64,000 nt of DNA, from positions 2,046,001 to 2,110,000 of the forward strand of contig NZ_CP166679.1 in NCBI RefSeq assembly GCF_041320605.1, written 5' to 3'. A program made the translations under genes and the position numbers. The stretch is from Arenibacter antarcticus (GTDB lineage Bacteria; Bacteroidota; Bacteroidia; Flavobacteriales; Flavobacteriaceae). How positions within the stretch are numbered: the stretch's first letter is position 1; each line of letters opens with the position of its first letter. Positions 27,790 to 36,843 of this stretch are shown piece by piece. The notes beneath the pieces were generated by a model. The model was given only the letters and a program-made list of their open reading frames with translations. It had not been told where the DNA came from and searched no databases.

Positions 27790-27806
27790 TGCAAATTGTA
27801 AGGATT

Positions 27807-28889
27807 ATGATGGAAAAAAACTTTATTCCGGTGAACTGTACAAGCCCCGTAGTAGATGGAATGGTAACTTATAAATCTCCCAGTAATATTGCTTTGATAA
27901 AATATTGGGGAAAAAAGGAAAATCAGGTGCCAGCCAATCCTTCCATCAGTTTTACTTTGGACTCCTGTGCCACAACAACAAGCCTTAAATACACTAAGTT
28001 AGATGTGCCAAGTGAAGATTTTTCCTTTGAGCTGTTTTTTGGTGGGAAGCCCAAGCCCGATTTTAAGCCCAAGATTCAAACCTTTTTGACTCGAGTAGCA
28101 CCTTATTTGCCATTTTTAAAGTCCTATCATTTTGTTATAGAAACTTCTAATTCTTTTCCCCACAGCAGCGGGATTGCCTCTTCGGCTAGTGGTATGTCTG
28201 CTCTAGCACTTTGCTTAATGCATATTGAAAAGCAGTTAAATCCAGATATGGAGGTGGCGTTTTTTAATACAAAGGCCTCTTTTTTGGCTAGATTGGGTTC
28301 CGGAAGTGCTTCCAGAAGTATAAAAGGGCCTTTAATGCAATGGGGTCAGCACCAGAATACAGAGGGTAGCTCGGACTTTTATGCCATTGAATATCCCTAT
28401 AAGGTGCACCAGGTATTTGAAGGTTTTCAGGACACCATCCTTTTGGTAGATAAGGGGCAAAAACAGGTTAGTAGTACTGTTGGGCATAATTTAATGCACA
28501 ACCACCCCTTTGCAGAGAGACGATTTGAGCAAGCGCATGATAACTTAACCGAATTACAAAAGGTCCTCGCTGATGGTGATCTTACCAATTTCGTAAAAAT
28601 TGTGGAGAGCGAGGCACTTACCCTTCATGCCATGATGATGAGTAGTTTACCGTATTTTATGTTGATGAAACCGAATACTTTACAAATTATCAATAAGATT
28701 TGGGAATTTAGGGCTACTAGTAAATTGCACATCTGCTTTACTTTAGACGCTGGGGCCAATGTACATGTGTTGTATCCGGCATCTGAAAAAGAATTGATTT
28801 TGCAATTTATTAAGGATGAGTTGGTTGCGTATTGTGAAAACCAGCAGTATATTTGCGATCAAATTGGGGATGGTGCTGTTGCGTTTTGA
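27807..28889 (+). CDS. mvaD: Diphosphomevalonate decarboxylase
   Basis: A GHMP-fold enzyme of about 360 residues that uses ATP to turn mevalonate 5-diphosphate into isopentenyl diphosphate. It shows PSNIALIKYWGKKENQVPAN, the family's leading motif, then the ATP loop FPHSSGIASSASGMSALAL and ARLGSGSASRSIKGPLMQWG. An upstream GTG extends the frame, but a promoter box covers it, so I start at the ATG at 27807 (27810 is equally possible). The next gene is a mevalonate-kinase-like protein, 121 nt downstream, so both serve the mevalonate route to isoprenoids. Confidence 0.93.
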   Translation: MMEKNFIPVNCTSPVVDGMVTYKSPSNIALIKYWGKKENQVPANPSISFTLDSCATTTSLKYTKLDVPSEDFSFELFFGGKPKPDFKPKIQTFLTRVAPYLPFLKSYHFVIETSNSFPHSSGIASSASGMSALALCLMHIEKQLNPDMEVAFFNTKASFLARLGSGSASRSIKGPLMQWGQHQNTEGSSDFYAIEYPYKVHQVFEGFQDTILLVDKGQKQVSSTVGHNLMHNHPFAERRFEQAHDNLTELQKVLADGDLTNFVKIVESEALTLHAMMMSSLPYFMLMKPNTLQIINKIWEFRATSKLHICFTLDAGANVHVLYPASEKELILQFIKDELVAYCENQQYICDQIGDGAVAF

Positions 28890-29010
28890 AGGAAGATAAA
28901 AAATTAAACCATAGTGTAGAGGTTGGTTGGGAAAGTGAAATTACCTGAGCGCCAATTTTGCGGTATTTATTTTTTATTCATGATTATAAATTTATTAGTA
29001 ACTTAATAAA

Positions 29011-29949
29011 ATGAAAGGACCGCTATTTTATTCTAAAATTCTACTTTTTGGGGAGTATGGAATCATTAAGGATTCCAAAGGACTCTCCATACCTTATAAT
29101 TTTTTTAAAGGTGCCCTAAAATCACCGGATAAAGATTCTGAGCAGGCTAAGAAATCCAATGCCAGTCTTAAAGAGTTTGCGGAATATTTGGAGCAGGTGC
29201 AGCAAGAGAATACCTCTTTGGTACGTTTTAACTTGGAGGCTTTAAAGAATGACCTTGCCACGGGCATGTATTTTGATAGTTCTATCCCTCAAGGATATGG
29301 CGTGGGTAGTAGTGGTGCCTTAGTAGCCGCTATCTACGATAAATACGGTCTAGATAAAATTACGGTATTAGAAAATCTTACCCGGGAAAAACTATTGAAA
29401 TTGAAGTCCATTTTCAGTAAAATGGAATCTTTTTATCATGGGAATTCTTCTGGTCTAGATCCTTTAAATAGTTATTTAAGCCTTCCGATTTTAATAAATT
29501 CTAGAGATAATATAGAGTCTACCAGTATTCCTTCGCAAAATTTTGATGGGAAGGGAGCTGTTTTTTTATTGGATAGTGGTAGCATTGGTGAGACTGCTCC
29601 AATGGTACATTTGTTTATGGAGCAAATGAAGCATGAAGGGTTTAGGTCCATGTTAAAAGACCAGTTTATAAAACATACCGATGCCTGTGTAGAGGATTTT
29701 ATTACTGGCAATATTAAATCGCTCTTCGGAAACTTAAAGCAATTATCCAATGTAGTCCTAGATAATTTTAAGCCTATGATCCCCGTAGAATTCCATAAAC
29801 TTTGGAAACAAGGGTTAGAGAGCAATGATTATTACCTAAAATTATGTGGTTCTGGTGGTGGTGGCTATATATTGGGTTTCACAGAGGATATCCAAAAAAC
29901 CAGAAAAATATTAAAAGACTATAATTTAGAAGTAGTTTATAACTTCTAA
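29011..29949 (+). CDS. Mevalonate kinase-like GHMP kinase
   Basis: A 312-residue GHMP kinase. The start KILLFGEYGIIKDSKGLSIP carries the N-terminal substrate motif. The ATP loop is PQGYGVGSSGALVAAIYDKY near residues 94-113, the segment HGNSSGLDPLNSYLSLP resembles the kinase motif with the catalytic Asp, and the C-terminal LCGSGGGGYILGF is motif 3. Its place between mvaD and a prenyltransferase supports mevalonate kinase, though the ATP loop has diverged from the common P-x3-G-L-x-S-S-A form. Phosphomevalonate kinase is the alternative. Confidence 0.82.
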   Translation: MKGPLFYSKILLFGEYGIIKDSKGLSIPYNFFKGALKSPDKDSEQAKKSNASLKEFAEYLEQVQQENTSLVRFNLEALKNDLATGMYFDSSIPQGYGVGSSGALVAAIYDKYGLDKITVLENLTREKLLKLKSIFSKMESFYHGNSSGLDPLNSYLSLPILINSRDNIESTSIPSQNFDGKGAVFLLDSGSIGETAPMVHLFMEQMKHEGFRSMLKDQFIKHTDACVEDFITGNIKSLFGNLKQLSNVVLDNFKPMIPVEFHKLWKQGLESNDYYLKLCGSGGGGYILGFTEDIQKTRKILKDYNLEVVYNF

Positions 29950-29960
29950 GACTCCAAGAT

Positions 29961-30869
29961 ATGCTTAGTAGAAAAAATAAGCTCTTGCTTTTAAAGGTTC
30001 TGAGCTTGTTTTCCGTTATTCGAGGTTACAATATCCTAATGATTGTTCTGGCCCAATACTTGGCCTCCATTTATATTCTTGCGCCCAATCTACCTCTTAG
30101 GGAAGTGGTTTTGGATTTAAATCTCTTTGTTATTGTAGTTGTTTCCGCGCTGGTGATTGCTGGCGGTTATATCATCAACAATTTCTACGATGCGGAAAAG
30201 GACTTGATCAATAAGCCAAGGAAGAGTATGTTAGATCGATTGGTGAGCCAGCGAACCAAACTCTCCACCTATTTTGTGCTGAATTTTATCTCCGTTTTTT
30301 TGGCGAGCTACGTGTCCTTTAAAGCAGTATTGTTTTTCTCTGCTTATATTTTCGGAATTTGGTTCTATTCCCACAAACTAAAAAAGTTGCCTTTCTTAGG
30401 GAATTTTGTTTCTGCTTCTTTAGCAATTGCCCCATTTTTCGCTGTTTTTGTATATTATAAAAATTTTGAGATCGGGATCTTTGTACATGCGCTATTTCTG
30501 TTCTTATTGATTTTGGCCCGTGAAATGATTAAGGATTTGGAGAATATAGCTGGGGATCTGGTCCAAAACTATAAGACCATTCCCATTTTGTACGGAGTGA
30601 CCTTTTCTAAAATTTGCATCACCATCCTTATTGTGCTTACTTTGGTGCCATCACTCCTGTTGATCGAATATTTTGATGTGGGTTATATGTATATTTATTT
30701 TATTGCAAGTATCTTTTTTCAGATCGGATTTCTGATTTTGTTGATCAAGGCAAATAATAAAAAACATTATGTTTGGCTGCATATCATCCTTAAATTGATC
30801 ATAATTGCTGGAGTTTTCAGTATTTTGTTGATCGATATAGACCTCGTTTTAAATAGAATTCTACGCTAA
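29961..30869 (+). CDS. UbiA family prenyltransferase (geranylgeranylglycerol-phosphate type)
   Basis: A 302-residue integral membrane protein with about nine helices. The first Asp-rich motif is NNFYDAEKDLINKPRK near residues 73-88 and the second is AREMIKDLENIAGD near residues 188-201; both bind the prenyl diphosphate through magnesium. The group includes (S)-2,3-di-O-geranylgeranylglyceryl phosphate synthase-like and other aromatic prenyltransferases, and the acceptor cannot be fixed from sequence. It lies 11 nt behind the mevalonate kinase gene, matching use of the isoprenoid product of that pathway. Confidence 0.85.
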   Translation: MLSRKNKLLLLKVLSLFSVIRGYNILMIVLAQYLASIYILAPNLPLREVVLDLNLFVIVVVSALVIAGGYIINNFYDAEKDLINKPRKSMLDRLVSQRTKLSTYFVLNFISVFLASYVSFKAVLFFSAYIFGIWFYSHKLKKLPFLGNFVSASLAIAPFFAVFVYYKNFEIGIFVHALFLFLLILAREMIKDLENIAGDLVQNYKTIPILYGVTFSKICITILIVLTLVPSLLLIEYFDVGYMYIYFIASIFFQIGFLILLIKANNKKHYVWLHIILKLIIIAGVFSILLIDIDLVLNRILR

Positions 30870-30914
30870 TGCCGAATTACGGTACGATTCGCACAATCAT
30901 CCAATTTCCTTTAT

Positions 30915-30922
30915 TACCTTTG
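30915..30922 (+). promoter_or_regulatory. -7 box of the pseudouridine synthase gene
   Basis: TACCTTTG is an exact TAnnTTTG match, placing the transcript start near 30929 and leaving an 11-nt leader before the ATG at 30940. No -33 TTTG at the best spacing was found. Confidence 0.5.
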
Positions 30923-30939
30923 CATCAAATAAATTACAT

Positions 30940-31782
30940 ATGAGTAGGTCAGATTCAAATGACGATAAAAAGGCGTCTGGAAGGCAGGGAGGTAATTTTC
31001 GTAAGAAAAGTTTCTCCAGAGGAAATGCGCCACTAAAGAAAAATAACGATGCAAAGCCAGCCTCCGATCCCAATGTTATGAGGTTGAATCGATATGTGGC
31101 CAATTCTGGAGTATGTTCACGAAGGGATGCCGATATCTATATTTCCGCTGGTAATATTACAGTAAACGGCAAGCCTATCACAGAAATGGGGTACAAAGTA
31201 AAACTTACCGACGAGGTAAAGTTTGATGGACGCTTGTTAAATCCTGAGAAAAAGGAATATGTACTCCTAAACAAACCAAAGGATTTTGTGACTTCGGCAA
31301 AGGATGAACACGGGAGGAGAACCGTTTCCTCATTAATTACTCATGCCTCTAAATCCAAGCTACTTCCTATAGGGAAAATGGATAAGACCGCTACGGGACT
31401 GTTGTTGTTTACCAATGACGGGGAAATGTCTAAACGCCTTGCCAAACCAAAAAATGGAGTTAGGAAAATTTATCATGTAGAGCTCAATAAGAATCTTAGG
31501 GGAGAAGATCTTCAGAAAATTAAGGATGGTATACAGATAGAAGAGAGTGTGGTTCGGGTAGATGATGTTAGTTTTATAGACAATGCCCCAAAAAGGGAAG
31601 TTGGAATAGAGTTGAGAAGTACCCGTAATAAGATTGTACAACGTATTTTTGAAGAATTGGAATATGAGGTGGTCAAATTGGATAGAGTGGTTTATGCCGG
31701 ACTCACCAAAAAGGACTTGCCGCGTGGACATTGGCGTTACCTTACTGATCAGGAGGTAATTAACCTTGGAATGATCAAGTAA
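30940..31782 (+). CDS. Ribosomal large-subunit pseudouridine synthase, RsuA/RluB family
   Basis: A 280-residue RNA-modifying enzyme. The N-terminal 45 residues are very basic and low in complexity (KKASGRQGGNFRKKSFSRGN). They are followed by an S4 RNA-binding domain (MRLNRYVANSGVCSRRDADI) and the catalytic domain with LLPIGKMDKTATGLLLFTND, where the Asp is the catalytic nucleophile, and KIYHVELNK. The target is probably 23S or 16S rRNA; RluB is the best guess. It has its own promoter and a terminator. Confidence 0.88.
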   Translation: MSRSDSNDDKKASGRQGGNFRKKSFSRGNAPLKKNNDAKPASDPNVMRLNRYVANSGVCSRRDADIYISAGNITVNGKPITEMGYKVKLTDEVKFDGRLLNPEKKEYVLLNKPKDFVTSAKDEHGRRTVSSLITHASKSKLLPIGKMDKTATGLLLFTNDGEMSKRLAKPKNGVRKIYHVELNKNLRGEDLQKIKDGIQIEESVVRVDDVSFIDNAPKREVGIELRSTRNKIVQRIFEELEYEVVKLDRVVYAGLTKKDLPRGHWRYLTDQEVINLGMIK

Positions 31783-31800
31783 TATTCTTCTTTCCACAAA

Positions 31801-31848
31801 ACTAAAAACCCATTGGTGATATAATCCCTAGTGGGTTTTTTTTAGTTT
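31801..31848 (+). terminator. Rho-independent terminator of the pseudouridine synthase gene
   Basis: ACTAAAAACCCA (from 31801) pairs with TGGGTTTTT...TAGT (to about 31847), and the 3' arm itself has a run of eight T. It starts 19 bp after the stop codon. Confidence 0.75.
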
Positions 31849-31934
31849 CCCGATCTTTATTTTTTCAATAAACAGGAAGACTACGGCCTATTTTTCAGAA
31901 TCCATTGTGTGATTGCCATCAAGAAATAATTACA

Positions 31935-31942
31935 TATATTCG
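31935..31942 (+). promoter_or_regulatory. Candidate -7 box of the 31947 gene
   Basis: TATATTCG matches TAnnTTTG with one change. It ends five bases before the ATG at 31947, which would give a nearly leaderless transcript and decides against a start at the upstream in-frame ATG (31905). Confidence 0.35.
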
Positions 31943-31946
31943 GGCT

Positions 31947-32510
31947 ATGAGAAAACTCCTTTTTATTTTATTAGCAGTACCCCTTCAAATAATGGCGCAG
32001 GAAGTGCCTGGGTCGGTACAATTTTGGAATACCTTAGAAAATCATTGCGGAAAGTCCTATGAAGGTGTCATCACTGCCGGAGGAAAAGAAGGAGATGGCT
32101 TTACTGGCGAAAAATTACTGATGCACGTTCGTGCCTGTGACGAAAACGAGATCAGAATACCTTTTTTTGTGGGTGATGACAAATCCAGAACTTGGGTACT
32201 TACTAGGGGAGACGATAATTTAATTCTCCTTAAACACGATCATAGACTAAAAGATGGTTCTGAAGATACCGTTACCCAATACGGCGGACGTAGTCCTAAT
32301 ACCGGATTGGCCGACATACAGTTTTTTCCAGCGGACCAATTTACTTCTAATTTATTGGAACATGCTTCCAATAATGTGTGGTGGTTTACCGTGGACGATA
32401 CTTCCTTTACTTATAACTTGCGCAGAATAGGGACTGACAGGTTCTTCTCTGTGAAATTTGACCTCACCAAGATAGTAGGCACCCCAGCTGCACCATGGGG
32501 CAGTGAATAA
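31947..32510 (+). CDS. Secreted protein of unknown function
   Basis: A 187-residue protein that I do not recognise. The start at 31947 gives a good signal peptide (MRKLLFILLAVPLQIMAQ, cut after AQ); the frame can be extended 14 residues to 31905 but that part lacks signal character and lies over a promoter-like box. The mature part has two cysteines (NHCGKSYEGVITAGGKEGDG and HVRACDENEI) that may form a disulfide, and many charged beta-like segments ending with KFDLTKIVGTPAAPWGSE. It is alone between terminators. Confidence 0.75.
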   Translation: MRKLLFILLAVPLQIMAQEVPGSVQFWNTLENHCGKSYEGVITAGGKEGDGFTGEKLLMHVRACDENEIRIPFFVGDDKSRTWVLTRGDDNLILLKHDHRLKDGSEDTVTQYGGRSPNTGLADIQFFPADQFTSNLLEHASNNVWWFTVDDTSFTYNLRRIGTDRFFSVKFDLTKIVGTPAAPWGSE

Positions 32511-32549
32511 CCACCAGCAAAGTCAGAAAGTATAAAATAAATTACATTC

Positions 32550-32578
32550 CCACCCCTCTCACGAGTAGAGAAGGGTGG
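32550..32578 (+). terminator. Hairpin behind the secreted-protein gene
   Basis: CCACCCCTCTC and GAGAAGGGTGG pair with one mismatch and a seven-base loop, 40 bp behind the stop. There is no strong T-run, so it may be a weak terminator or 3'-end stabiliser. Confidence 0.4.
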
Positions 32579-32741
32579 TTAGCCTACTTTTGGCGGCATC
32601 CAGTATCGTATTGTCATGTATAAGCTTGTGTAGAACTGTTATCGGTAGTTTCCGTCCGATGCCTTGGGGTAATTGACTTAGTTCATTTTTTTTTCGGTAT
32701 CTTGTTTGTATGCAGGATAACCCAAAAATAGATAGGGGAGG

Positions 32742-33428
32742 ATGAACGAAACACTTGCAATAAGGATTATTAGGTTTAATAAGGACCTCAATTTTTCTAG
32801 GAAATTGTTTAATGGGATACAGGTGATGAATCCTTTTAAGGACAATACAGAAATCCTTACTATCACGGATTCCTTCTACCATAAATTCTATGACGATACC
32901 AATAAAAGGAAACTAATTGTAGGGATAAATCCGGGAAGATTGGGTGCTGGGGTGACAGGGATCCCGTTTACCGACACCAAAAGACTTACCGATATCTGTA
33001 ATATAGGAATAGCCTCAGTTATCAGCCACGAGCCCTCCTCTGTTTTTATTTATGAGGTAATAGAAGCTTATGGGGGAGTGGAGAAATTTTATGCGGATTA
33101 CTTTATAAACTCAATGTCTCCCCTTGGTTTTATCGAAAAAAATGCCAAAGGAAATTGGGTTAACTGTAATTACTACGACTATAATCAATTGTTTGACCAA
33201 ACAAGGCCCTTTATAATATCGAGCTTAAAGAAACTTATTGCGTTGGGAATGGACACCACAAATTGCATCGTTTTAGGTAAGAAAAACGCAAAGTATTTGA
33301 AGGTTATCAATGAAAAGGAAAAATTATTTGATACTATCACGGTTTTGGACCATCCTCGTTATATAGTGCAGTACAAATCCAAAGAAAAAGAAAAATACTT
33401 GACGGAATACTTAAAGGCATTGTGTTAA
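32742..33428 (+). CDS. SMUG2-type uracil-DNA glycosylase family protein
   Basis: A 228-residue base-excision repair enzyme of the uracil-DNA glycosylase superfamily. Motif 1 is GINPGRLGAGVTGIPFTDTK near residues 66-85 and the C-terminal motif is LDHPRYIVQYKS with the active-site His. NSMSPLGFIEK lies between. The long version of motif 1 matches the SMUG2 group common in Bacteroidota. Unusually for this organism, the ATG is preceded by a strong purine-rich site (TAGGGGAGG), which supports the start. It ends at a bidirectional hairpin opposite argH. Confidence 0.85.
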   Translation: MNETLAIRIIRFNKDLNFSRKLFNGIQVMNPFKDNTEILTITDSFYHKFYDDTNKRKLIVGINPGRLGAGVTGIPFTDTKRLTDICNIGIASVISHEPSSVFIYEVIEAYGGVEKFYADYFINSMSPLGFIEKNAKGNWVNCNYYDYNQLFDQTRPFIISSLKKLIALGMDTTNCIVLGKKNAKYLKVINEKEKLFDTITVLDHPRYIVQYKSKEKEKYLTEYLKALC

Positions 33429-33435
33429 TAACTAA

Positions 33436-33461
33436 CTACCCCCTCCAATTGGTGGGGGTAG
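33436..33461. terminator. Bidirectional hairpin between the SMUG2-type gene and the arg operon
   Basis: CTACCCCC (33436-33443) and GGGGGTAG (33454-33461) enclose a second palindrome CCAATTGG. On the plus strand it is followed by TACTTTTTATT eight bases on. It can end the plus-strand SMUG2-type transcript; on the minus strand it lies 78 nt behind argH. Confidence 0.6.
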
Positions 33462-33539
33462 TGGAGTACTTTTTATTCGAGCTCCAATAGCCATCGGCTT
33501 CACTTGAAGATGCGGTTTAAGCTTTCCTAATTGAGGATA

Positions 33540-34820
33540 CTAAGCAATTTTCTCCATTTTCTTTCGGATCTCTGCCAAGCACAAATTCCCTAAACTTCCC
33601 TTATGCGTGTGTTTTATATCCCTTTTTGGGGAAAAGGTTCCTTCGTTGATCTCTTTTCCCATCTTTTTATAGGCATCTCTAAACGGCACACCACTCAATA
33701 CCAATTCGTTCAACGTATCCACGCTGAAGAGATAATCGTATTTGGGGTCTTCCAAAATAGCTTCGTTTACACGGATCTCCCGCAAGCTAAAGGTGAGTAT
33801 TTCCAAACAGGCTTTCAGGTCCTGAATAGCGGGAACAATTACTTCTTTCACTAATTGTAGATCCCGGTGATACCCACTAGGCAGGTTGTTGGTGATAAGG
33901 ATTAATTGGTTGGGTACCGCCTGTAGTCTATTGCACTTTCCACGAACGAGTTCAAAAACATCCGGATTTTTCTTGTGCGGCATAATGCTGCTTCCTGTGG
34001 TAAGCTCGTCTGGAAAGGAAATAAAATTAAAATTTTGGCTCATATATAGGCAGATATCCATGGCCATTTTAGAAAGAGTCGCTGCAATATTACTCATTCC
34101 GAATGCTGCTGCTTTTTCTACCTTCCCGCGTCCCATCTGGGCGGCCACCACATTGTATTTCATAGTTTCGAAGCCCATTTCCGCTGTGGTAAAATCACGG
34201 TCTATAGGAAAAGAACTGCCATATCCTGCAGCACTTCCCAACGGATTCTGGTCTGCCACCTTAAAGGCAGCATCCACAAAGTATAGATCATCTACCAAAC
34301 TCTCCGCATAGGCGGAAAACCACAGTCCAAAAGAGGAGGGCATAGCAATCTGTAAGTGAGTGTAGCCCGGTATGAGTACAGATTTGTATTTATCAGCCAA
34401 ATTTAACAGCAAATCAAAAAGGACCTTTACCTCGCCCTTTATTTCAGTAAGTTCGGCTTTAAGGTAGAGGTGCATGGCTACTAGAACCTGATCGTTCCTA
34501 GACCTTGCGGTATGTATTTTCTTGCCAGTATCGCCCAATTTCTCAGTCAATACATACTCAATTTTAGAATGCATATCCTCAAAACTGTCTTCGATCACAA
34601 ATTTACCTTTCTCAATTGTTTTTGCGATATTATCTAGCTCCCTCACCAAGTCATTTGTTTCCTTGGAAGTAAGGAGCCCAATTTTCCCCAACATCTTGGC
34701 ATGCGCCTTGGAGGCAATTACATCGTATTTGGCTAGGAGTAGGTCTAATTCCCTATCGTTCCCAACTGTAAAATGATCTATTTTTTTGTCCGTGCTAAAG
34801 CCTTTGTCCCAAAGTTTCAT
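33540..34820 (-). CDS. argH: Argininosuccinate lyase
   Basis: A 426-residue fumarase-superfamily enzyme catalysing the last step of arginine synthesis, argininosuccinate to arginine and fumarate. The family signature GSSIMPHKKNPDVFE is at residues 276-290 and HTARSRNDQV at 103-112; PGYTHLQIAMPSSFG at 151-165 carries the catalytic His. At 426 residues it is slightly shorter than the E. coli form (about 457). It is the last gene of the arg/pro operon, 84 nt behind argE. Confidence 0.96.
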   Translation of the reverse strand: MKLWDKGFSTDKKIDHFTVGNDRELDLLLAKYDVIASKAHAKMLGKIGLLTSKETNDLVRELDNIAKTIEKGKFVIEDSFEDMHSKIEYVLTEKLGDTGKKIHTARSRNDQVLVAMHLYLKAELTEIKGEVKVLFDLLLNLADKYKSVLIPGYTHLQIAMPSSFGLWFSAYAESLVDDLYFVDAAFKVADQNPLGSAAGYGSSFPIDRDFTTAEMGFETMKYNVVAAQMGRGKVEKAAAFGMSNIAATLSKMAMDICLYMSQNFNFISFPDELTTGSSIMPHKKNPDVFELVRGKCNRLQAVPNQLILITNNLPSGYHRDLQLVKEVIVPAIQDLKACLEILTFSLREIRVNEAILEDPKYDYLFSVDTLNELVLSGVPFRDAYKKMGKEINEGTFSPKRDIKHTHKGSLGNLCLAEIRKKMEKIA

Positions 34821-34904
34821 TTTCTATGTTTTTTTCCTTCCCGAAAACACGGGAAACGGTTTAATGTACTAGCTATTTTATTCTTTATGAAAATCTATTG
34901 TCTA

Positions 34905-35975
34905 CTACTTATTCAACAGAAAGCCTTCCAGTATTTTTATATACAGGTCAATGCCCTCCTCTATTTCCCGAATATAGATAAATTCGTCCGCAGAATGGGA
35001 GCGGGTGCTATCCCCAGGTCCCAATTTTAGGGACTGGCAATATAAGCAGGCCTGATCCGAAAGTGTTGGAGACCCATAAGTTTCCCTTCCCAATGCTAAG
35101 CCCGACTGTATCAAAGGGTGGTCCTTGTCTATGGAGGACGAATTTAATCGCAAAGAACGTGGAACCATTTCGCAAGGCGCTTCCTTGGTCAGGATATCCG
35201 CAATCTCCTTATTGCTATAACAGTCGTTTACGCGCACATCAATTACCAAGTCTACATGGCCTGGTACTACATTGTGCTGATTGCCGGCCTTTATTTGTGT
35301 GACCGTAAGTTTAACCTCGCCCAAGACCTCCGAAATTTTCGGGAAACTATAGTTTTTGAACCACTGAAGGACTTCAATGGTATTGTAAATAGCGTTGTTG
35401 TTATTGGGGTGAGCTGCATGCGAAGGCGTGCCACTTACCTTTCCATCAAACACTACCAAACCTTTTTCCGCAATGGCCAGTTGCATTAGTGTAGGCTCCC
35501 CTACAATGGCCAACTCAATTTTGGGGAGCAGGGGCAACATACTATTAAGTCCATTTGGTCCAGAGCTTTCCTCCTCTGCGGAAGCCACAATAATAATGTT
35601 ATGGCTTAAATTTTCTACCTCATAGAAATGGGTAAAAGTAGCTAAGAGGGACACTAGGCAGCCTCCTGCATCGTTACTCCCAAGACCAAATAATTTTCCA
35701 TCCTCCACATGCGGAAGGTATGGGTCCTTGGTGTAGGCTGAGTTGGGTTTTACCGTATCGTGATGCGAATTCAACAACAGATTAGGCTTATTGTCGTCGT
35801 AGTGTTTATTAACCGCATATACGTTGTTCTTCACCCTCTTGAAAGGGATATTGAAGCTGCTGAGCCACTTTTCAATGGTGTCTGCTGTCTTATCTTCTTC
35901 AGAGGAAAAGGACTGTATACTGATGAGTTGCTGCAGTAATTCAATGGCTTTTTCCGTTCGTTGTTTTTGATCCAT
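34905..35975 (-). CDS. argE: M20 family deacylase (N-acetyl/N-succinyl-citrulline or -ornithine, ArgE type)
   Basis: A 356-residue cytoplasmic metallohydrolase of the M20 family. The metal ligands are visible: NSHHDTV (His72 and Asp74 region), GSNDAGG near residues 99-105 with the bridging Asp102, and the catalytic/metal Glu pair in SAEEESSG near 133-136. In bacteria that use an N-acylornithine carbamoyltransferase, the deacylation acts on N-acylcitrulline and gives citrulline for argG; the presence of argF' here supports that role. It lies 6 nt behind argB. Confidence 0.88.
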   Translation of the reverse strand: MDQKQRTEKAIELLQQLISIQSFSSEEDKTADTIEKWLSSFNIPFKRVKNNVYAVNKHYDDNKPNLLLNSHHDTVKPNSAYTKDPYLPHVEDGKLFGLGSNDAGGCLVSLLATFTHFYEVENLSHNIIIVASAEEESSGPNGLNSMLPLLPKIELAIVGEPTLMQLAIAEKGLVVFDGKVSGTPSHAAHPNNNNAIYNTIEVLQWFKNYSFPKISEVLGEVKLTVTQIKAGNQHNVVPGHVDLVIDVRVNDCYSNKEIADILTKEAPCEMVPRSLRLNSSSIDKDHPLIQSGLALGRETYGSPTLSDQACLYCQSLKLGPGDSTRSHSADEFIYIREIEEGIDLYIKILEGFLLNK

Positions 35976-35981
35976 AGTAAT

Positions 35982-36761
35982 TTATAAGGTAATGGTAGTA
36001 TATAAGGTGGCTTTGGGAGCTAACATGCTAATATCCCCTATGCAGACCTTGCCTACGTTTTTATGAAGTGCATAAAAGCAATTTTCCAATTTAGGAAGCA
36101 TGCCATCTGCTATGATTTTCTTTTCTAGTAATTCTTGATAGTTTCCTGGTTCCAAGTGTTTTACTACGGAATCCTCGTTTGTAATATCTAGCAATACGCC
36201 TTTTTTTTCGAAGCAGTAGTACAGGGTGGTTTCAAAAGCATCACTCATCCCAATAGCCACTTCCGAGGCTATGGTATCTGCATTAGTATTTAATAATTGT
36301 CCGTGCATGTCGTGGGTGATAGCGCAGAATACAGGAGTAAATTCCGCTTGTAGTAACTGATATATCGCTAGGGTATTCACTTCTTCCACATCGCCGGCAA
36401 ATCCGTAATCGATTTCTTTTACGGGACGTTTTACCGCCCTGATGGTATTGCCATCGGCACCACTCAATCCAATTGCATTGGTGCCCCTGGCCTGTAATTG
36501 AGCCACGATGTTTTTATTGGCGAGGCCCCCGTAAACCATAGTGATAACCTTTAACTCTTCGGTATCTGTGATTCGTCTGCCTCCGATCATTTTAGATTCT
36601 ATCCCTAATTTTGCGGCAATTTGAGTCGCCATTTTTCCTCCTCCATGAACCAATATTTTTGGACCTTCCATGGCCGAAAAGACGTCCAGAAACGTATGTA
36701 GTTCCTCTTCGTTTTCTAGTATGTTACCTCCAATTTTGATAATGGATAGTTTTTTTTTCAT
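35982..36761 (-). CDS. argB: N-acetylglutamate (or N-succinylglutamate) kinase
   Basis: A 259-residue amino-acid kinase that phosphorylates N-acylglutamate. It starts with IIKIGGNILENEEEL, where the Lys binds phosphate, followed by ILVHGGGKMATQIAAKLG, the acyl-glutamate loop MIGGRRITDTEELKVITMVY, and GLSGADGNTI. No N-terminal helix of the arginine-sensitive hexameric type is present, so feedback control by arginine at this enzyme is not expected. Given the carbamoyltransferase next to it, the acyl group may be succinyl. Confidence 0.94.
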   Translation of the reverse strand: MKKKLSIIKIGGNILENEEELHTFLDVFSAMEGPKILVHGGGKMATQIAAKLGIESKMIGGRRITDTEELKVITMVYGGLANKNIVAQLQARGTNAIGLSGADGNTIRAVKRPVKEIDYGFAGDVEEVNTLAIYQLLQAEFTPVFCAITHDMHGQLLNTNADTIASEVAIGMSDAFETTLYYCFEKKGVLLDITNEDSVVKHLEPGNYQELLEKKIIADGMLPKLENCFYALHKNVGKVCIGDISMLAPKATLYTTITL

Positions 36762-36843
36762 AACCCCTTGCTAGTCTCTCCAAACTGGAGGAATTCATAT
36801 TATTTATTCTTCATTTGACGTTATTGTAGCTCCTAGTTGGGGC

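Noticed and set aside
27789..27806. GTG start for mvaD giving six extra residues
   Set aside because: The GTG overlaps the last bases of the TATCTTTG promoter box and would lie upstream of the expected transcript start.
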